From: Gemmatimonadaceae bacterium
Lineage (GTDB): Bacteria; Gemmatimonadota; Gemmatimonadetes; Gemmatimonadales; Gemmatimonadaceae
Direction of reading: 5' to 3'
Assembly: GCA_025934775.1 (NCBI GenBank)
Contig: JAICWO010000010.1
Coordinates: 124,001-188,000 of the forward strand
Length of the DNA stretch: 64,000 nt
Part shown: piece by piece, positions 24,600-32,661 of the stretch
Layout of the letters: the number at the start of each line of letters is the position of its first letter
Numbering within the stretch: the first letter of the stretch is position 1
Position numbers and translations under genes: made by a program
Notes under the pieces: model-generated
What the model saw: the letters and a program-made list of their open reading frames with translations, nothing else
The model's database searches: none
Told to the model about the DNA's origin: nothing

Positions 24600-26369
24600 A
24601 TGACAGAATCGACTTCAGGAGACTCCACGACCCAGCCGGACAGCGCGCTGGGCTTCACCGCCCTCGGGCTGGTTCCGGAACTGGTGGCCGCGGTGGCGGC
24701 GCTCGGCTACGAGGAGCCGACCGACATTCAGCGGGAGGCGATTCCGCCGCTCCTCGAGGGGCGCGACGTCCTCGGCCAAGCCGCCACGGGCACCGGCAAG
24801 ACGGCCGCGTTCGCATTGCCGCTGCTTCAGCGCATCGGCGAGTCGCGCAATGATGACGAACGGATCGTCCGCGGAATGATCCTGGTCCCGACCCGCGAGC
24901 TCGCCATGCAGGTCGCGGAAGCGGTCCATCGGTACGGACGAGAGTACGGGATTCGCGTGCTCCCGATCTACGGTGGCCAGGCGATGCAACAGCAGCTCCG
25001 CTCGCTCAAGCGCGGCATCGACGTTGTCGTCGCGACGCCGGGCCGCGCCCTCGATCACATTCGGCGGCACACGCTGCGTTTGGCCGATGTGAAAATGCTC
25101 GTGCTCGACGAAGCTGATGAGATGCTCGACATGGGCTTCGCCGAGGATCTCGAGGCGATCCTGGCCGAGATGCCGGCGTCGCGGCAGACCGCGCTCTTTT
25201 CGGCGACGATGGCGCCGGCGATCCGCGCGATCGCATCCCGCCACCTCACCGAGCCGGTGCGCGTGACCATCGAGCGAGAGCAGGCCGCGCCCGGCGAGGC
25301 GCCGCGCGTGCGCGAAGTCGCCTACGTCGTGCAACGCCGCCACAAGGTCGCGGCGCTCGCGCGCGTGCTCGACATGGAAGCGCCAACGTCGACGATCGTC
25401 TTCTGTCGCACGCGCACCGAAGTCGACGAGCTGACCGAGACCCTCGGTGGACGTGGTTATCGCGCCGAAGCGCTGCACGGCGGATTGTCGCAGGAACAGC
25501 GCGACCGCGTCATGCGCCGCTTCCGCGACGGCGCGTCCGAGCTGCTGGTGGCGACCGACGTTGCGGCGCGCGGACTCGACATCGAGCACGTCTCGCACGT
25601 CGTCAACTTCGACGTGCCGTCGTCGCCGGACGCCTACGTGCACCGCGTGGGGCGGACCGGGCGCGCCGGCCGCGAGGGCGTCGCGATCACGCTCGCCGAA
25701 GCGCGCGAGCATCGGCTGCTCCGAAACATCGAGCACGCCACCAAGCGCAAGATCTCGATCGAGAGCGTGCCGACGGTCTTCGATCTTCGGGCGCGGCGGA
25801 TCGAGCTCACGCGTGCATCGCTCGAGGAGCTGCTCACCGGCGGAGAGCTCGATGCGTATCGCGGCGTCGTCGAGTCCCTGGCCGACGAGTACGACGTGCT
25901 CGACGTTGCCGCGGCCGCGGTGAAGATGGCCGACCAAGCCGCCGACGGCCGCCCGAGCGAGGATGAGGAAATTCCAAACGAGACGGTCCCGCGCCGCGAC
26001 GGCAGGCCGCCGCGCGAATCGCGCGGAGGTCGCGACGCGCGCGAGACTCGCGAGCCGCGGGCCAGGCGTGGTGATCGGGGCGACCGGGGCGACCGGGGCG
26101 ATCGGGGCGATCGGGGTGAGCGCGGTGAGATCGTGCGGCTCTTCGTCGGTCTCGGTCGCAAAGCGGGTGTGCGCCCGGGCGATCTCGTCGGTGCGATTGC
26201 CAACGAAGCGGGGGTGGACTCGCGCGACATCGGGGCGATCGACATCGCCGATCGGTTCTCGATTGTCGAGGTCCCGGGCGAAGCCGCTGAGCACATCATC
26301 CGCGTACTGCGCGGAACGACGATTCGCGGGAAGCGTGTGCTCGCGCGCCGCGATCGGGATGCGGAGTGA
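24600..26369 (+). CDS. DEAD-box RNA helicase with DbpA-type RNA-binding C-terminus (DeaD/CsdA-like)
   Basis: A 589-residue ATP-dependent RNA helicase. It has a Q motif near residues 15-40 (FTALGLVPEL...PTDIQREAIPPL), Walker A ATGTGKT (about residue 60), PTRELA, GGQ, TPGR, DEAD at 170-173, SAT, and the second RecA domain with VATDVAARGLDIE and HRVGRTGRAGREG. Residues about 465-512 form an Arg/Gly/Asp-rich linker with five GDR-type repeats. The C-terminal 75 residues (RLFVGLGRKAGVRPGDLVGAI) are the DbpA RNA-binding domain. The role is likely ribosome assembly or cold-stress RNA unwinding. ATG 24600 places the Q motif at the usual distance; TTG 24519 would add 27 unrelated residues. The stop overlaps the next gene (GTGA). 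Confidence 0.93.
   Translation: MTESTSGDSTTQPDSALGFTALGLVPELVAAVAALGYEEPTDIQREAIPPLLEGRDVLGQAATGTGKTAAFALPLLQRIGESRNDDERIVRGMILVPTRELAMQVAEAVHRYGREYGIRVLPIYGGQAMQQQLRSLKRGIDVVVATPGRALDHIRRHTLRLADVKMLVLDEADEMLDMGFAEDLEAILAEMPASRQTALFSATMAPAIRAIASRHLTEPVRVTIEREQAAPGEAPRVREVAYVVQRRHKVAALARVLDMEAPTSTIVFCRTRTEVDELTETLGGRGYRAEALHGGLSQEQRDRVMRRFRDGASELLVATDVAARGLDIEHVSHVVNFDVPSSPDAYVHRVGRTGRAGREGVAITLAEAREHRLLRNIEHATKRKISIESVPTVFDLRARRIELTRASLEELLTGGELDAYRGVVESLADEYDVLDVAAAAVKMADQAADGRPSEDEEIPNETVPRRDGRPPRESRGGRDARETREPRARRGDRGDRGDRGDRGDRGERGEIVRLFVGLGRKAGVRPGDLVGAIANEAGVDSRDIGAIDIADRFSIVEVPGEAAEHIIRVLRGTTIRGKRVLARRDRDAE
26073..26117 (+). repeat. Five 9-bp tandem repeats encoding Asp-Arg-Gly
   Basis: Five consecutive GAY-CGG-GGY units lie in frame within the helicase linker, followed by one diverged unit. 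They encode a (DRG)5 tract, a charged flexible spacer between the helicase core and the RNA-binding domain. Such a tract can change length by slippage. Confidence 0.85.
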
Positions 26370-26860
26370 CGTCGAATCAGACGATGCGCGTGCGGCGGGC
26401 GAGCGCGGACGACGCAAACGTCCTCGCGACGCTGCGCCACGAGTTCAGAGCGTCACGCGCCACACCCGATGAGGCGGAGCATGAATTTACGGCGCGCTGT
26501 ACGACCTGGATGCGCGAGCGCCTCACCGACGACGCCCATTGGCGCGCGTGGATTCTCGAGCGCGATGATGCGGTCGCCGGCAACATCTGGCTGCAGATCA
26601 TCGACAAGCTGCCCAATCCTGGCGTCGAGCCCGAGGCGCACGGCTATCTCACGAACTTCTTCGTGCGATCGGAACATCGAAACCGCGGAGGCGGCGCCGC
26701 GCTCGTCAGCGCGCTCCTCGAGGATTGCGCGGCGCTCGAGCTCGACGCCGTGTTCCTCTGGCCCACGGACCAGAGTCGTCCGCTCTACATGCGTCACGGT
26801 TTTCGTTCGGCAGATGACATGCTGGCGCGCCGTCGTGGCGACGCATCGCACGCGCGGTGA
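26366..26860 (+). CDS. GNAT-family N-acetyltransferase (first of pair)
   Basis: A 164-residue GNAT acetyltransferase. The N-terminal VRRASADDANVLATLRHEF is the usual first strand/helix, the acetyl-CoA loop is RSEHRNRGGGAALVSALLE (R/Q-x-x-G-x-G/A variant), and a late strand is FLWPTDQSRPLYMRHGF. GTG 26366 overlaps the helicase stop (GTGA); ATG 26384 (MRVRRAS) is an alternative. It transfers acetyl from acetyl-CoA to an amine; the acceptor is unknown. Tight coupling to an RNA helicase and a second GNAT makes a ribosomal or translation-factor substrate conceivable, but that is speculation. Confidence 0.85.
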   Translation: MTSNQTMRVRRASADDANVLATLRHEFRASRATPDEAEHEFTARCTTWMRERLTDDAHWRAWILERDDAVAGNIWLQIIDKLPNPGVEPEAHGYLTNFFVRSEHRNRGGGAALVSALLEDCAALELDAVFLWPTDQSRPLYMRHGFRSADDMLARRRGDASHAR

Positions 26861-27312
26861 TTCGCGGTGATGTCATGAACGACCGAATTGTCGAGCTCGA
26901 ACGTGGCGCGCTGCTGCTCTCCACCGATCGGGCTCGCGTCGATCGCGACGCCGTGCTCGTGCTCCTCCTCGCGTCGCACTGGGGCGGCGCGATGACGCGC
27001 GAGATCCTCGACCGCGCGATCGAGAACTCGATCTGCATCGGCGTCTATGACGGCACGCACCAGCTTGCATTCGCGCGAGCGGTGAGCGATCTGGCGACCT
27101 ACGCCTATCTCACCGACGTGATCGTCGCCGAACAGGCCCGCGGCCGCGGCATTGGATCGTGGATGGTCGAGACCATTCTCACGCACCCGGACCTTCAGGG
27201 CCTCCGCCGCTTCGCGCTCTGGTCGCGCGATGCCGCGGCACTCTACGCGAAGTTTGGGTTCACCACCGAGATGCTGAAATCGACATATATGGAGCTGCGT
27301 CCAAGCCGATGA
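26857..27312 (+). CDS. GNAT-family N-acetyltransferase (second of pair)
   Basis: A 151-residue GNAT protein resembling the small YjhQ/Ard1-like enzymes: LAFARAVSDLATYAYLTDVIV, the acetyl-CoA loop EQARGRGIGSWMVETIL and LWSRDAAALYAKFGFT. It begins at GTG 26857 in a GTGA overlap with the previous GNAT, or at ATG 26875 (MNDRIVELE). Its stop again overlaps the following DUF3565 gene. It is distinct in sequence from its neighbour, so the pair is not a recent duplication. Confidence 0.85.
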   Translation: MIRGDVMNDRIVELERGALLLSTDRARVDRDAVLVLLLASHWGGAMTREILDRAIENSICIGVYDGTHQLAFARAVSDLATYAYLTDVIVAEQARGRGIGSWMVETILTHPDLQGLRRFALWSRDAAALYAKFGFTTEMLKSTYMELRPSR

Positions 27313-27506
27313 CCGAGCGGCGCATCGTCGGCTTTCATCAGGATGAAGAGCGGCACTGGGTCGCGGACCTGGAGTGCGGCCACACGCAGCACGTGCGCCA
27401 TGATCCGCCCTGGCAGGTGCGCCCGTGGGTCATCACCGAGGATGGCCGACGGCGGTTCCTTGGCACTACTTTGAACTGCGTGAAGTGCGATCGCGGCGAG
27501 CCGTGA
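27309..27506 (+). CDS. DUF3565 family protein
   Basis: A 65-residue protein matching DUF3565: HQDEERHWVADLECGHTQHVRHDPPWQ, RPWVITEDGRRRFLG and the C-terminal LNCVKC. The conserved Cys/His set (C-GH-QH-H ... CVKC) could bind a metal. ATG 27309 forms ATGA with the preceding GNAT stop; longer in-frame starts lie inside that gene. The function of DUF3565 is not established. It is the last gene of the four-gene coupled run starting with the helicase. Confidence 0.88.
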   Translation: MTERRIVGFHQDEERHWVADLECGHTQHVRHDPPWQVRPWVITEDGRRRFLGTTLNCVKCDRGEP

Positions 27507-27567
27507 CCGCACGAATCACGAGTGACGGCAGGCTCACCACAATCCCATCCGCCACCTGGAGGCATGC

Positions 27568-27774
27568 ATGACCGCGAAGCTCGAGAAGACGATCAAGCGC
27601 GAGCTGGAGCTCGACGGAAAGACCTACACGATCGCCATCTCACCGGAGGGCATCAAAGTCACCGAGAAAGGGCGGCGGAACGGCCCCGAGATGTCCTGGC
27701 GCTCGATCATCACCGGCGACGCCGCGCTCGCGCAGGACCTGAAGACTTCCGTCGACGCGACGCAGAGCGAGTAG
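27568..27774 (+). CDS. Small conserved-looking protein, unknown function
   Basis: A 68-residue protein (KLEKTIKRELELDGKTYTIA, then SPEGIKVTEKGRR, EMSWRSIITGD). A GGAGG 5 bases before ATG 27568 gives a good ribosome site. It is predicted as a small beta-rich fold, a single compact domain with a charged N-terminus. The last 65 bp overlap the convergent ligC 3' end. The protein is not recognised as a named family. Confidence 0.7.
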   Translation: MTAKLEKTIKRELELDGKTYTIAISPEGIKVTEKGRRNGPEMSWRSIITGDAALAQDLKTSVDATQSE

Positions 27775-28819
27775 CCGGCTTCGTCTTCGGGAGGATCGCC
27801 GCCCGACTCGGGCGGCGCTTGGCCTCCGCCACCTGATCGAACGTGCACTGCGCTGGCGCCTTCTCCGGTCGCCAGCGCAGAAACTTCGTTCCGTGGCGGA
27901 ATCGGCCATTCGTGAAGTGGTCGTACTCCACTTCGACGACGAGCGTTGGATCGAGCGCGACCCACTCGCCTGAGCGGCTCGTCGACCACCGGCTCGGCCC
28001 ACCCGGCGCGCGGCCGGTGAAGCCTGATCCGCCGGCGAGCTTCTCCAGCTTGGGCGTGAGCCGCTTCCGTTCCTCCGCCGAGAAGCTCGACGTGAATCCC
28101 ACATGGTGCAGGATTCCGTCGTCGTCGTACAGGCCGAGGAGCAGCGAGCCGATGATCTTCCCCTTGCTCGCGTAGCGAAAGCCGCCGACGACGCAGTCCG
28201 CCGTCCGCTTTCGTTTGATCTTCTCCATCGCGGTGCGCTCGCCGCTGCGATAGGGAAGATCGAGGCGCTTCGCCATCACGCCATCGGTCCCCGCGCGGCC
28301 GGCGAGCCACTGCTTGGCCTGCGCCAACTTGCGCGTCGCGGGGCTCAGCATCACGCCGTCGGACCCGGCGAAGCTCTCCTTCGCGAACGCCTCCAGCGCC
28401 TCCCGGCGCTCCGACAACGGCTGCTGTGTGAGATCGTGGCCGCGCGCGTCGACGAGCAGGTCGAACACGAGGAGCACGGCCGGCGTCTCGCTCGCGAGCT
28501 TGCGGACGCGGCTCTGCGCCGGGTGAATGCGAAGCAGCAGTGCGTCGAACGAAAGCCCGCTCTCGGTCGGTACGACGATCTCGCCGTCGAGCACGAAGCG
28601 CTTGGCCGGGATCGCGGCGACCGCCGCCGCGACTTCGGGAAAGTACCGCGTCAGCGACTGCCCGGACTTCGAGCGCAGCTCGACCGCGGCGCCATCACGA
28701 AACGCTAAACAGCGAAAGCCGTCCCACTTGGGTTCGTACTGCCAGTCCGGCCCCGACGGCAGCTCGGTGACGATCCGCGCCTCCATCGGCGCGTACCCCG
28801 GCGCGATCGGCAGGCTCAC
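27710..28819 (-). CDS. ATP-dependent DNA ligase, LigC-type
   Basis: A 369-residue stand-alone ATP-dependent ligase. The nucleotidyltransferase motif is EPKWDGFR with the AMP-accepting lysine at about residue 31; further motifs are SKSGQSLTRYFPEV, VLDGEIVV, FDLLVDARG, DGVMAKRLDLPY and KIKRKRTADCVVGG. The OB-fold follows (GFTSSFSAEERKRLTPKLE...VVEVEYDHFTNGRFRH) and a basic Arg/Lys tail. The start is GTG 28819, overlapping the preceding small gene (GTGA). It is the fourth gene of the ku operon and probably seals nicks in NHEJ or related excision repair. The 3' end overlaps the small convergent gene by 65 bp. Confidence 0.92.
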   Translation of the reverse strand: MSLPIAPGYAPMEARIVTELPSGPDWQYEPKWDGFRCLAFRDGAAVELRSKSGQSLTRYFPEVAAAVAAIPAKRFVLDGEIVVPTESGLSFDALLLRIHPAQSRVRKLASETPAVLLVFDLLVDARGHDLTQQPLSERREALEAFAKESFAGSDGVMLSPATRKLAQAKQWLAGRAGTDGVMAKRLDLPYRSGERTAMEKIKRKRTADCVVGGFRYASKGKIIGSLLLGLYDDDGILHHVGFTSSFSAEERKRLTPKLEKLAGGSGFTGRAPGGPSRWSTSRSGEWVALDPTLVVEVEYDHFTNGRFRHGTKFLRWRPEKAPAQCTFDQVAEAKRRPSRAAILPKTKPATRSASRRRKSSGPARARRRR

Positions 28820-29214
28820 GGCGCCGCGTCGCTCCGATCGTCATCATCGGTCTCGCACGCTGCCACGCGCCGATCGTAGTCCGAGTTGCGGCGCACCGCG
28901 CCGGCCGCCGACGGCTGGTCGAGCCCGAGCTCGGTCTGCGCCGTCGGCAGCGGCTCGCCGCCCAGAAAGAGCTGCGTCATGCGATGCTGGAATCGCAGGA
29001 ACTGCACCGGCGCGCGCAGGCTCTCGCGCGGCGCGCGCGCGACCATGAGCAGCTCCTCGCGTATCTCGCGCGGTAGATGCGTCGACGTGCGTTTGCGCAG
29101 CAGCGCCGTGATGCGCATGCTGTCGCGCGCCATCACCGCGCGTTCGATCTCCTCGAGATACTCGAGGAGTCCGCTCAACGTGCGCGAGCGGCCGCGCCGC
29201 GCGCGCTCAGCCAC
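28816..29214 (-). CDS. Unknown 132-residue protein encoded inside the NHEJ operon
   Basis: The protein starts with an Arg-rich segment (MAERARRGRSRTLSGLLEY), then a helical core (LEEIERAVMARDSMRITALL...REIREELLMVARAPRESLRAP, VQFLRFQHRMTQLFLGGEPL), and ends in an acidic tail (ACETDDDDRSD). No catalytic motif or signal peptide is visible. It starts at GTG 29214 within the ligD 3' end (8-bp overlap) and ends in a GTGA overlap with ligC, so it is translationally locked between two repair ligases. I do not recognise the family. A DNA-repair accessory role is inferred only from position. Confidence 0.75.
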   Translation of the reverse strand: MAERARRGRSRTLSGLLEYLEEIERAVMARDSMRITALLRKRTSTHLPREIREELLMVARAPRESLRAPVQFLRFQHRMTQLFLGGEPLPTAQTELGLDQPSAAGAVRRNSDYDRRVAACETDDDDRSDAAP

Positions 29215-31201
29215 GAGTCAGCACTCCGGCCAGCGAGTTCGGTGCCTTCATCCCTCTCGCCCAGAGGTCCCCGATCTTCTCGATGCGCGGCGGCACGGTG
29301 TCCATCGTGAATTCCCCGGGATCGAGCTGCTCGTTGATCTCGTTCCAGCGGAGCGGCGTCGAGACGGTCGCTCCGGGACGCGCGCGCACCGAGTACACGC
29401 CCGCAACCGTCTTCGCGCGAATGTTCTGGAGATAGTCGACGTACACTGCGCCCCTCGGCCGCAGGCCCACCGACCGCTCGACCGTCGCGATCTTTGGATT
29501 TCGCTCGGCCACCATCGTCGCGATGAGCTCCGCGAGCGTGCGTGCTCCGTCGTTCGGCACGCCCCGGCCGAGCGGCAGCACGATGTGAACCCCGCTCGCC
29601 CCGGACGTCTTCGGCACCGCGTGCAGATGGAGCTCGTCGAGCACGTCCTTCACCGCGTGCGCGACCTCGACGACGCGTGAGAACGGCGCGCGCGGACCCG
29701 GATCGAGGTCGATGATCGAGTAGTCGGCGCGCGTCACCGACTGCACGCGCGAGTGCCACGGGTCGATCGAGATCGCGCCAAGCTGCACGACGTACAGCAG
29801 CGTCGCGAGATCGCCGCCGATCAATCGGTCCTGCGTGCGCAGCCCCACATCGGCCACCGCTTCCACGCGTACGGTATCCGGCGCTTCCGCCGGTGCGCGC
29901 TGCTGAAAGAACCCTTTCGACGCGACCCCGTTCGGAAATCGCTTCATCACGAGCGGCCGATCGGCGATCGCCGGCAGAATGTACGGCGCGACCCGCACGT
30001 AGTACCGCATCAGGTCGCCCTTCGTCTGCTTGGTCTCGGGGAAGAAGATCTTGTCGAGATGCGACACGTCGAGTGCCCCCTCCGGCAGCTCGATCTCTCC
30101 GTCGCCACCAGCGCGCTCTATGTCGGTGAGCGCGTCGAGGAGAGCCGCATAGTTCGGCTGCCGTGAGCGGCGCTTCGTTCCCGCGCGCGTGGGGCGAGTC
30201 GTGGAGCGCGCGCGCTTGGCCGGCTTCGCGATCGACTCCGGCTCGTGTGTCACCTCGCGCGGCGATTTGTCGTCGCGCACGCCGATGAACACCGGCTGAC
30301 GCAGCTTTCCATCGCCGGTCCATTCATTGAACTTGATCTCGACCACGACCGACGGACGGGTCCAGTGTGGCCGTTCGTTGGTCTTGGGCGTCGTCGTGAA
30401 CGGCGACGACTTGCGCTCGAGCTTCGCGAGCCGATGATACATCTCGAGCAGCGACTTCCGCGTGAAGCCTGTGCCCGTGTGGCCCGCGTAGATCAGGTCG
30501 CCGTTCGAGTCATAGTAGCCCAGCAGAATCGCGCCGATGTGCTCGCGCGTGTTGCGCGGCTCCGTCCATCCGCCGACCACGAACTCCTGCCGGTGCTCGA
30601 TCTTGAGCTTGAGCCAATCCCGCGAGCGGCGGCCGGGCTCGTACGACGCATCGGCGCGCTTCGCGATCACTCCTTCCCAATCGTTGCGGCGAGCGGTCCG
30701 GAGCATCGCCTCGCCGTTCTCGCCGACGTCACTGAGCCGCAGCGCGCTGGTACGACCCGGGGGTTGGAGGAGCGCGGCGAGATGTTTTCGCCGCACGCGC
30801 CACGGCTCAGTGACGAGCGTCTTCTTGCCATCGAGCAACAGATCGAACGCGAAGAGCGAGGACGGCGACGCGTCGCGCAGGTGCGCGATCGCGCTCGCAT
30901 CCGTGACGTGCATCCGACCCTGGAGCTCCTGAAAACGCGCCGGCACGCCGCCGTGCATCGCGACGATCTCGCCGTCCAGCACGAGCGGGCGCTTCGCCCG
31001 CTGCTCGAGCGCGCGAAGCGCATCCACGATCTCCGGAAACTGCCGTGCCTTGTCCAGGCCGTTCCGCGTCACCAGCGCCACGTCGCGTCCGTTGACATAT
31101 GCGAGAACTCGAATGCCGTCGTACTTCGGTTCGAACACCCACCCGTCGCCGCGCGGGAGCTCCTTCCCGATCGTGGCGAGCATGGGGGCGATCGCCTTCA
31201 T
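29207..31201 (-). CDS. ligD: DNA ligase D (ligase + polymerase/primase domains, no phosphoesterase)
   Basis: A 664-residue NHEJ enzyme. Residues 1-310 form an ATP-dependent ligase: EPKYDGIR with Lys26 as the adenylation site, VLDGEIVAMHG, FDLLLDGKK, EGVIAKRAD, DWLKLK and the OB-fold. After a basic linker (about 325-365), residues 375-640 form the LigD polymerase domain (AEP primase): HLDKIFFPE, RFPNGV, SIIDLDPGP (catalytic acidic pair), SGASGVHIVLPL and VDYLQNIRAKT. The phosphoesterase domain is absent. The order LIG-POL differs from the POL-PE-LIG enzyme of mycobacteria and the PE-LIG-POL enzyme of Pseudomonas. It is coupled to ku by an ATGA overlap. Its expected role is gap filling and sealing at Ku-bound double-strand breaks. 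Confidence 0.95.
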   Translation of the reverse strand: MKAIAPMLATIGKELPRGDGWVFEPKYDGIRVLAYVNGRDVALVTRNGLDKARQFPEIVDALRALEQRAKRPLVLDGEIVAMHGGVPARFQELQGRMHVTDASAIAHLRDASPSSLFAFDLLLDGKKTLVTEPWRVRRKHLAALLQPPGRTSALRLSDVGENGEAMLRTARRNDWEGVIAKRADASYEPGRRSRDWLKLKIEHRQEFVVGGWTEPRNTREHIGAILLGYYDSNGDLIYAGHTGTGFTRKSLLEMYHRLAKLERKSSPFTTTPKTNERPHWTRPSVVVEIKFNEWTGDGKLRQPVFIGVRDDKSPREVTHEPESIAKPAKRARSTTRPTRAGTKRRSRQPNYAALLDALTDIERAGGDGEIELPEGALDVSHLDKIFFPETKQTKGDLMRYYVRVAPYILPAIADRPLVMKRFPNGVASKGFFQQRAPAEAPDTVRVEAVADVGLRTQDRLIGGDLATLLYVVQLGAISIDPWHSRVQSVTRADYSIIDLDPGPRAPFSRVVEVAHAVKDVLDELHLHAVPKTSGASGVHIVLPLGRGVPNDGARTLAELIATMVAERNPKIATVERSVGLRPRGAVYVDYLQNIRAKTVAGVYSVRARPGATVSTPLRWNEINEQLDPGEFTMDTVPPRIEKIGDLWARGMKAPNSLAGVLTRG

Positions 31202-32064
31202 GCCGTCTTACGCCGCGATGCCCGTTTGGCGTGCCGGTGCGTGCTGCCGTGCGCCGCGCGCGTCGCCCGTCCGCCGCGTCCGCCGGAGCGCTTGCCCATC
31301 TCCAGGCTTTCCTGGAGCCGGCTCATGAGATCCACGACCTGCGTGCTCTCGCGCTCGTCCGGTTCCGCGACCTCGATCTTTTTCCCCTTCATCTTCGCGT
31401 GAATGATCTTCATCAGGTTCGCGCGATAGTCGTCGGTGTACTTGGACGGATCGAACGCCTGTGACAGGTTCGTCACGAGCTGCTCCGCCATCTCGAGCTC
31501 CTGCGGGCGCACGCCCGACTCGCTCGGGAAGCTGAAGTCCGAGGTGTCGACCAGCTCGTCCGCGAAGCGCATGATCTCGAGCACGATCGCCTCGCCGACG
31601 ACCTTCACGCCCGCCAGATGCTCGGCGTTGGTGCGCATCGTGACTTTGCCGATCCCGACCGAGCCGGTATTGCGGATCGCCTCGCGGAGCAGGGCGTACG
31701 CCTTCTCGCCGCCCTTGTTCGGGACCACGTAGTAGGGCGTCTCGAAGTAGCGCGGGTCGATCTCGTCCGCGTTCACGAAGTCGAGAATCTCGATCGTCTT
31801 GGACGACGCGATCGACGCGGCCTTGAAGTCCTCGTCGGTGAGCACGACGAACTTGCCCTTGCCGTACTCGTAGCCTTTGACGATGTCCTTCCAATCGACG
31901 GCTTCGCCTTCCTTCTGGCAGACGCGCTCGTAGCGAATGGGCGACAGGTCCTTCTTGTGGAGGAGCCGGAAGCTCACGCGCTCCTTGGCCTGGACCGCCG
32001 AATGCAGCCGCACCGGGATGTTCACGAGGCCAAAGGTCAACGCACCGGTCCAGAGTGGACGCAT
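31198..32064 (-). CDS. ku: Ku-type DNA end-binding protein (NHEJ)
   Basis: A 288-residue bacterial Ku. It has the conserved start MRPLWTGALTFGLVNIPVRL, LHKKDLSPIRYERVCQ, KGYEYGKGKFVVLTDEDF, IDPRYFETPYYVVP, SVGIGKVTMRTNAEHL and LMKIIHAKMKGKK, then a Gly/Arg/Lys-rich C-terminal tail after residue 255. Ku homodimers thread onto broken DNA ends and recruit LigD. ATG 32064 gives the family-standard N-terminus; upstream in-frame codons have no conservation. First gene of a four-gene operon (ku-ligD-unknown-ligC) whose junctions all overlap. Its promoter must lie in or beside the DnaA-box-rich region at 32.2-32.6 kb. Confidence 0.95.
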   Translation of the reverse strand: MRPLWTGALTFGLVNIPVRLHSAVQAKERVSFRLLHKKDLSPIRYERVCQKEGEAVDWKDIVKGYEYGKGKFVVLTDEDFKAASIASSKTIEILDFVNADEIDPRYFETPYYVVPNKGGEKAYALLREAIRNTGSVGIGKVTMRTNAEHLAGVKVVGEAIVLEIMRFADELVDTSDFSFPSESGVRPQELEMAEQLVTNLSQAFDPSKYTDDYRANLMKIIHAKMKGKKIEVAEPDERESTQVVDLMSRLQESLEMGKRSGGRGGRATRAAHGSTHRHAKRASRRKTA

Positions 32065-32242
32065 CACAAATCCGTAATTAGAGAAAACTAAGCACCGCGC
32101 CCGCCGGCGCTCGATCGCTGGTGCGCCGCCGCTTCGGCCCTTCGCCGCGGCGTCGCTCCCTCGCGGCGTCCACGATGCGGCCAGCAGGGCTGGCGCCGCA
32201 ATCGGCGAACCCCCGCCGGCGGGCCAGAATGCAACTGCGATG

Positions 32243-32600
32243 CTATCAACAGCCTGTCCACATCCGGGTGTGGACAATTGAGAGTTCTCTACATTCGGTC
32301 GACACGCGGCCGTGCGAAAAATCGGTTACTTCGCGGTCGCATTTTCCGCGTGACGCGCGGCTCGATCAGGCAGTCGATTCGCGGCGTTCGCAGAGCGAAA
32401 AGTCGCCGCGCCCGCGCGAAGGCCAAATCGAATTCCTGCACATCTGTCCACAGCCGTTTTCCACAGGGTCCGACGCGGACTTAAGCGTGCTGGCGAATGA
32501 GCTTAGCGAATTTTCGACAATTCTCCACATGCGCTATCCACAGTAATGACAACGACTTATGGAAAACTTTCCTATTGCGCATTGTACCCGGCTTTTCTAG
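32243..32600. other. Cluster of DnaA-box-like sites; candidate replication origin or DnaA-binding control region
   Basis: A 600-bp gene-free gap contains at least six 9-mers close to TTWTNCACA: ttttccaca (32457-32465, exact match), ttgtccaca (complement of 32269-32277), ttctccaca (32521-32529), ctatccaca (32534-32542), and ctgtccaca at 32254-32262 and 32444-32452; ctatcaaca at 32243 is a weaker seventh. Two face each other as TGTCCACA-6 bp-TGTGGACA. A short AT-richer tract (cttatggaaaactttccta) follows the last boxes at 32556-32574. Genes flank it divergently. dnaA, dnaN, parA or gidA are not in the window, so origin function is a hypothesis. Short frames across the gap have no recognisable domains. 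Confidence 0.6.
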
Positions 32601-32661
32601 GTTGCCGTCCCGCCTCGCGGCGGCCCCTGATCAGCACCGCGACAACTGAGCCGATTTCGCC

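Noticed and set aside
26073-26117. Tandem repeat considered as a possible CRISPR-like array
   Set aside because: Units are 9 bp, contiguous and in frame within a protein linker; no spacers.
32121-32546. 141-residue open frame across the DnaA-box region
   Set aside because: No ribosome site, no domain, and it crosses several box-like sites; best treated as non-coding.
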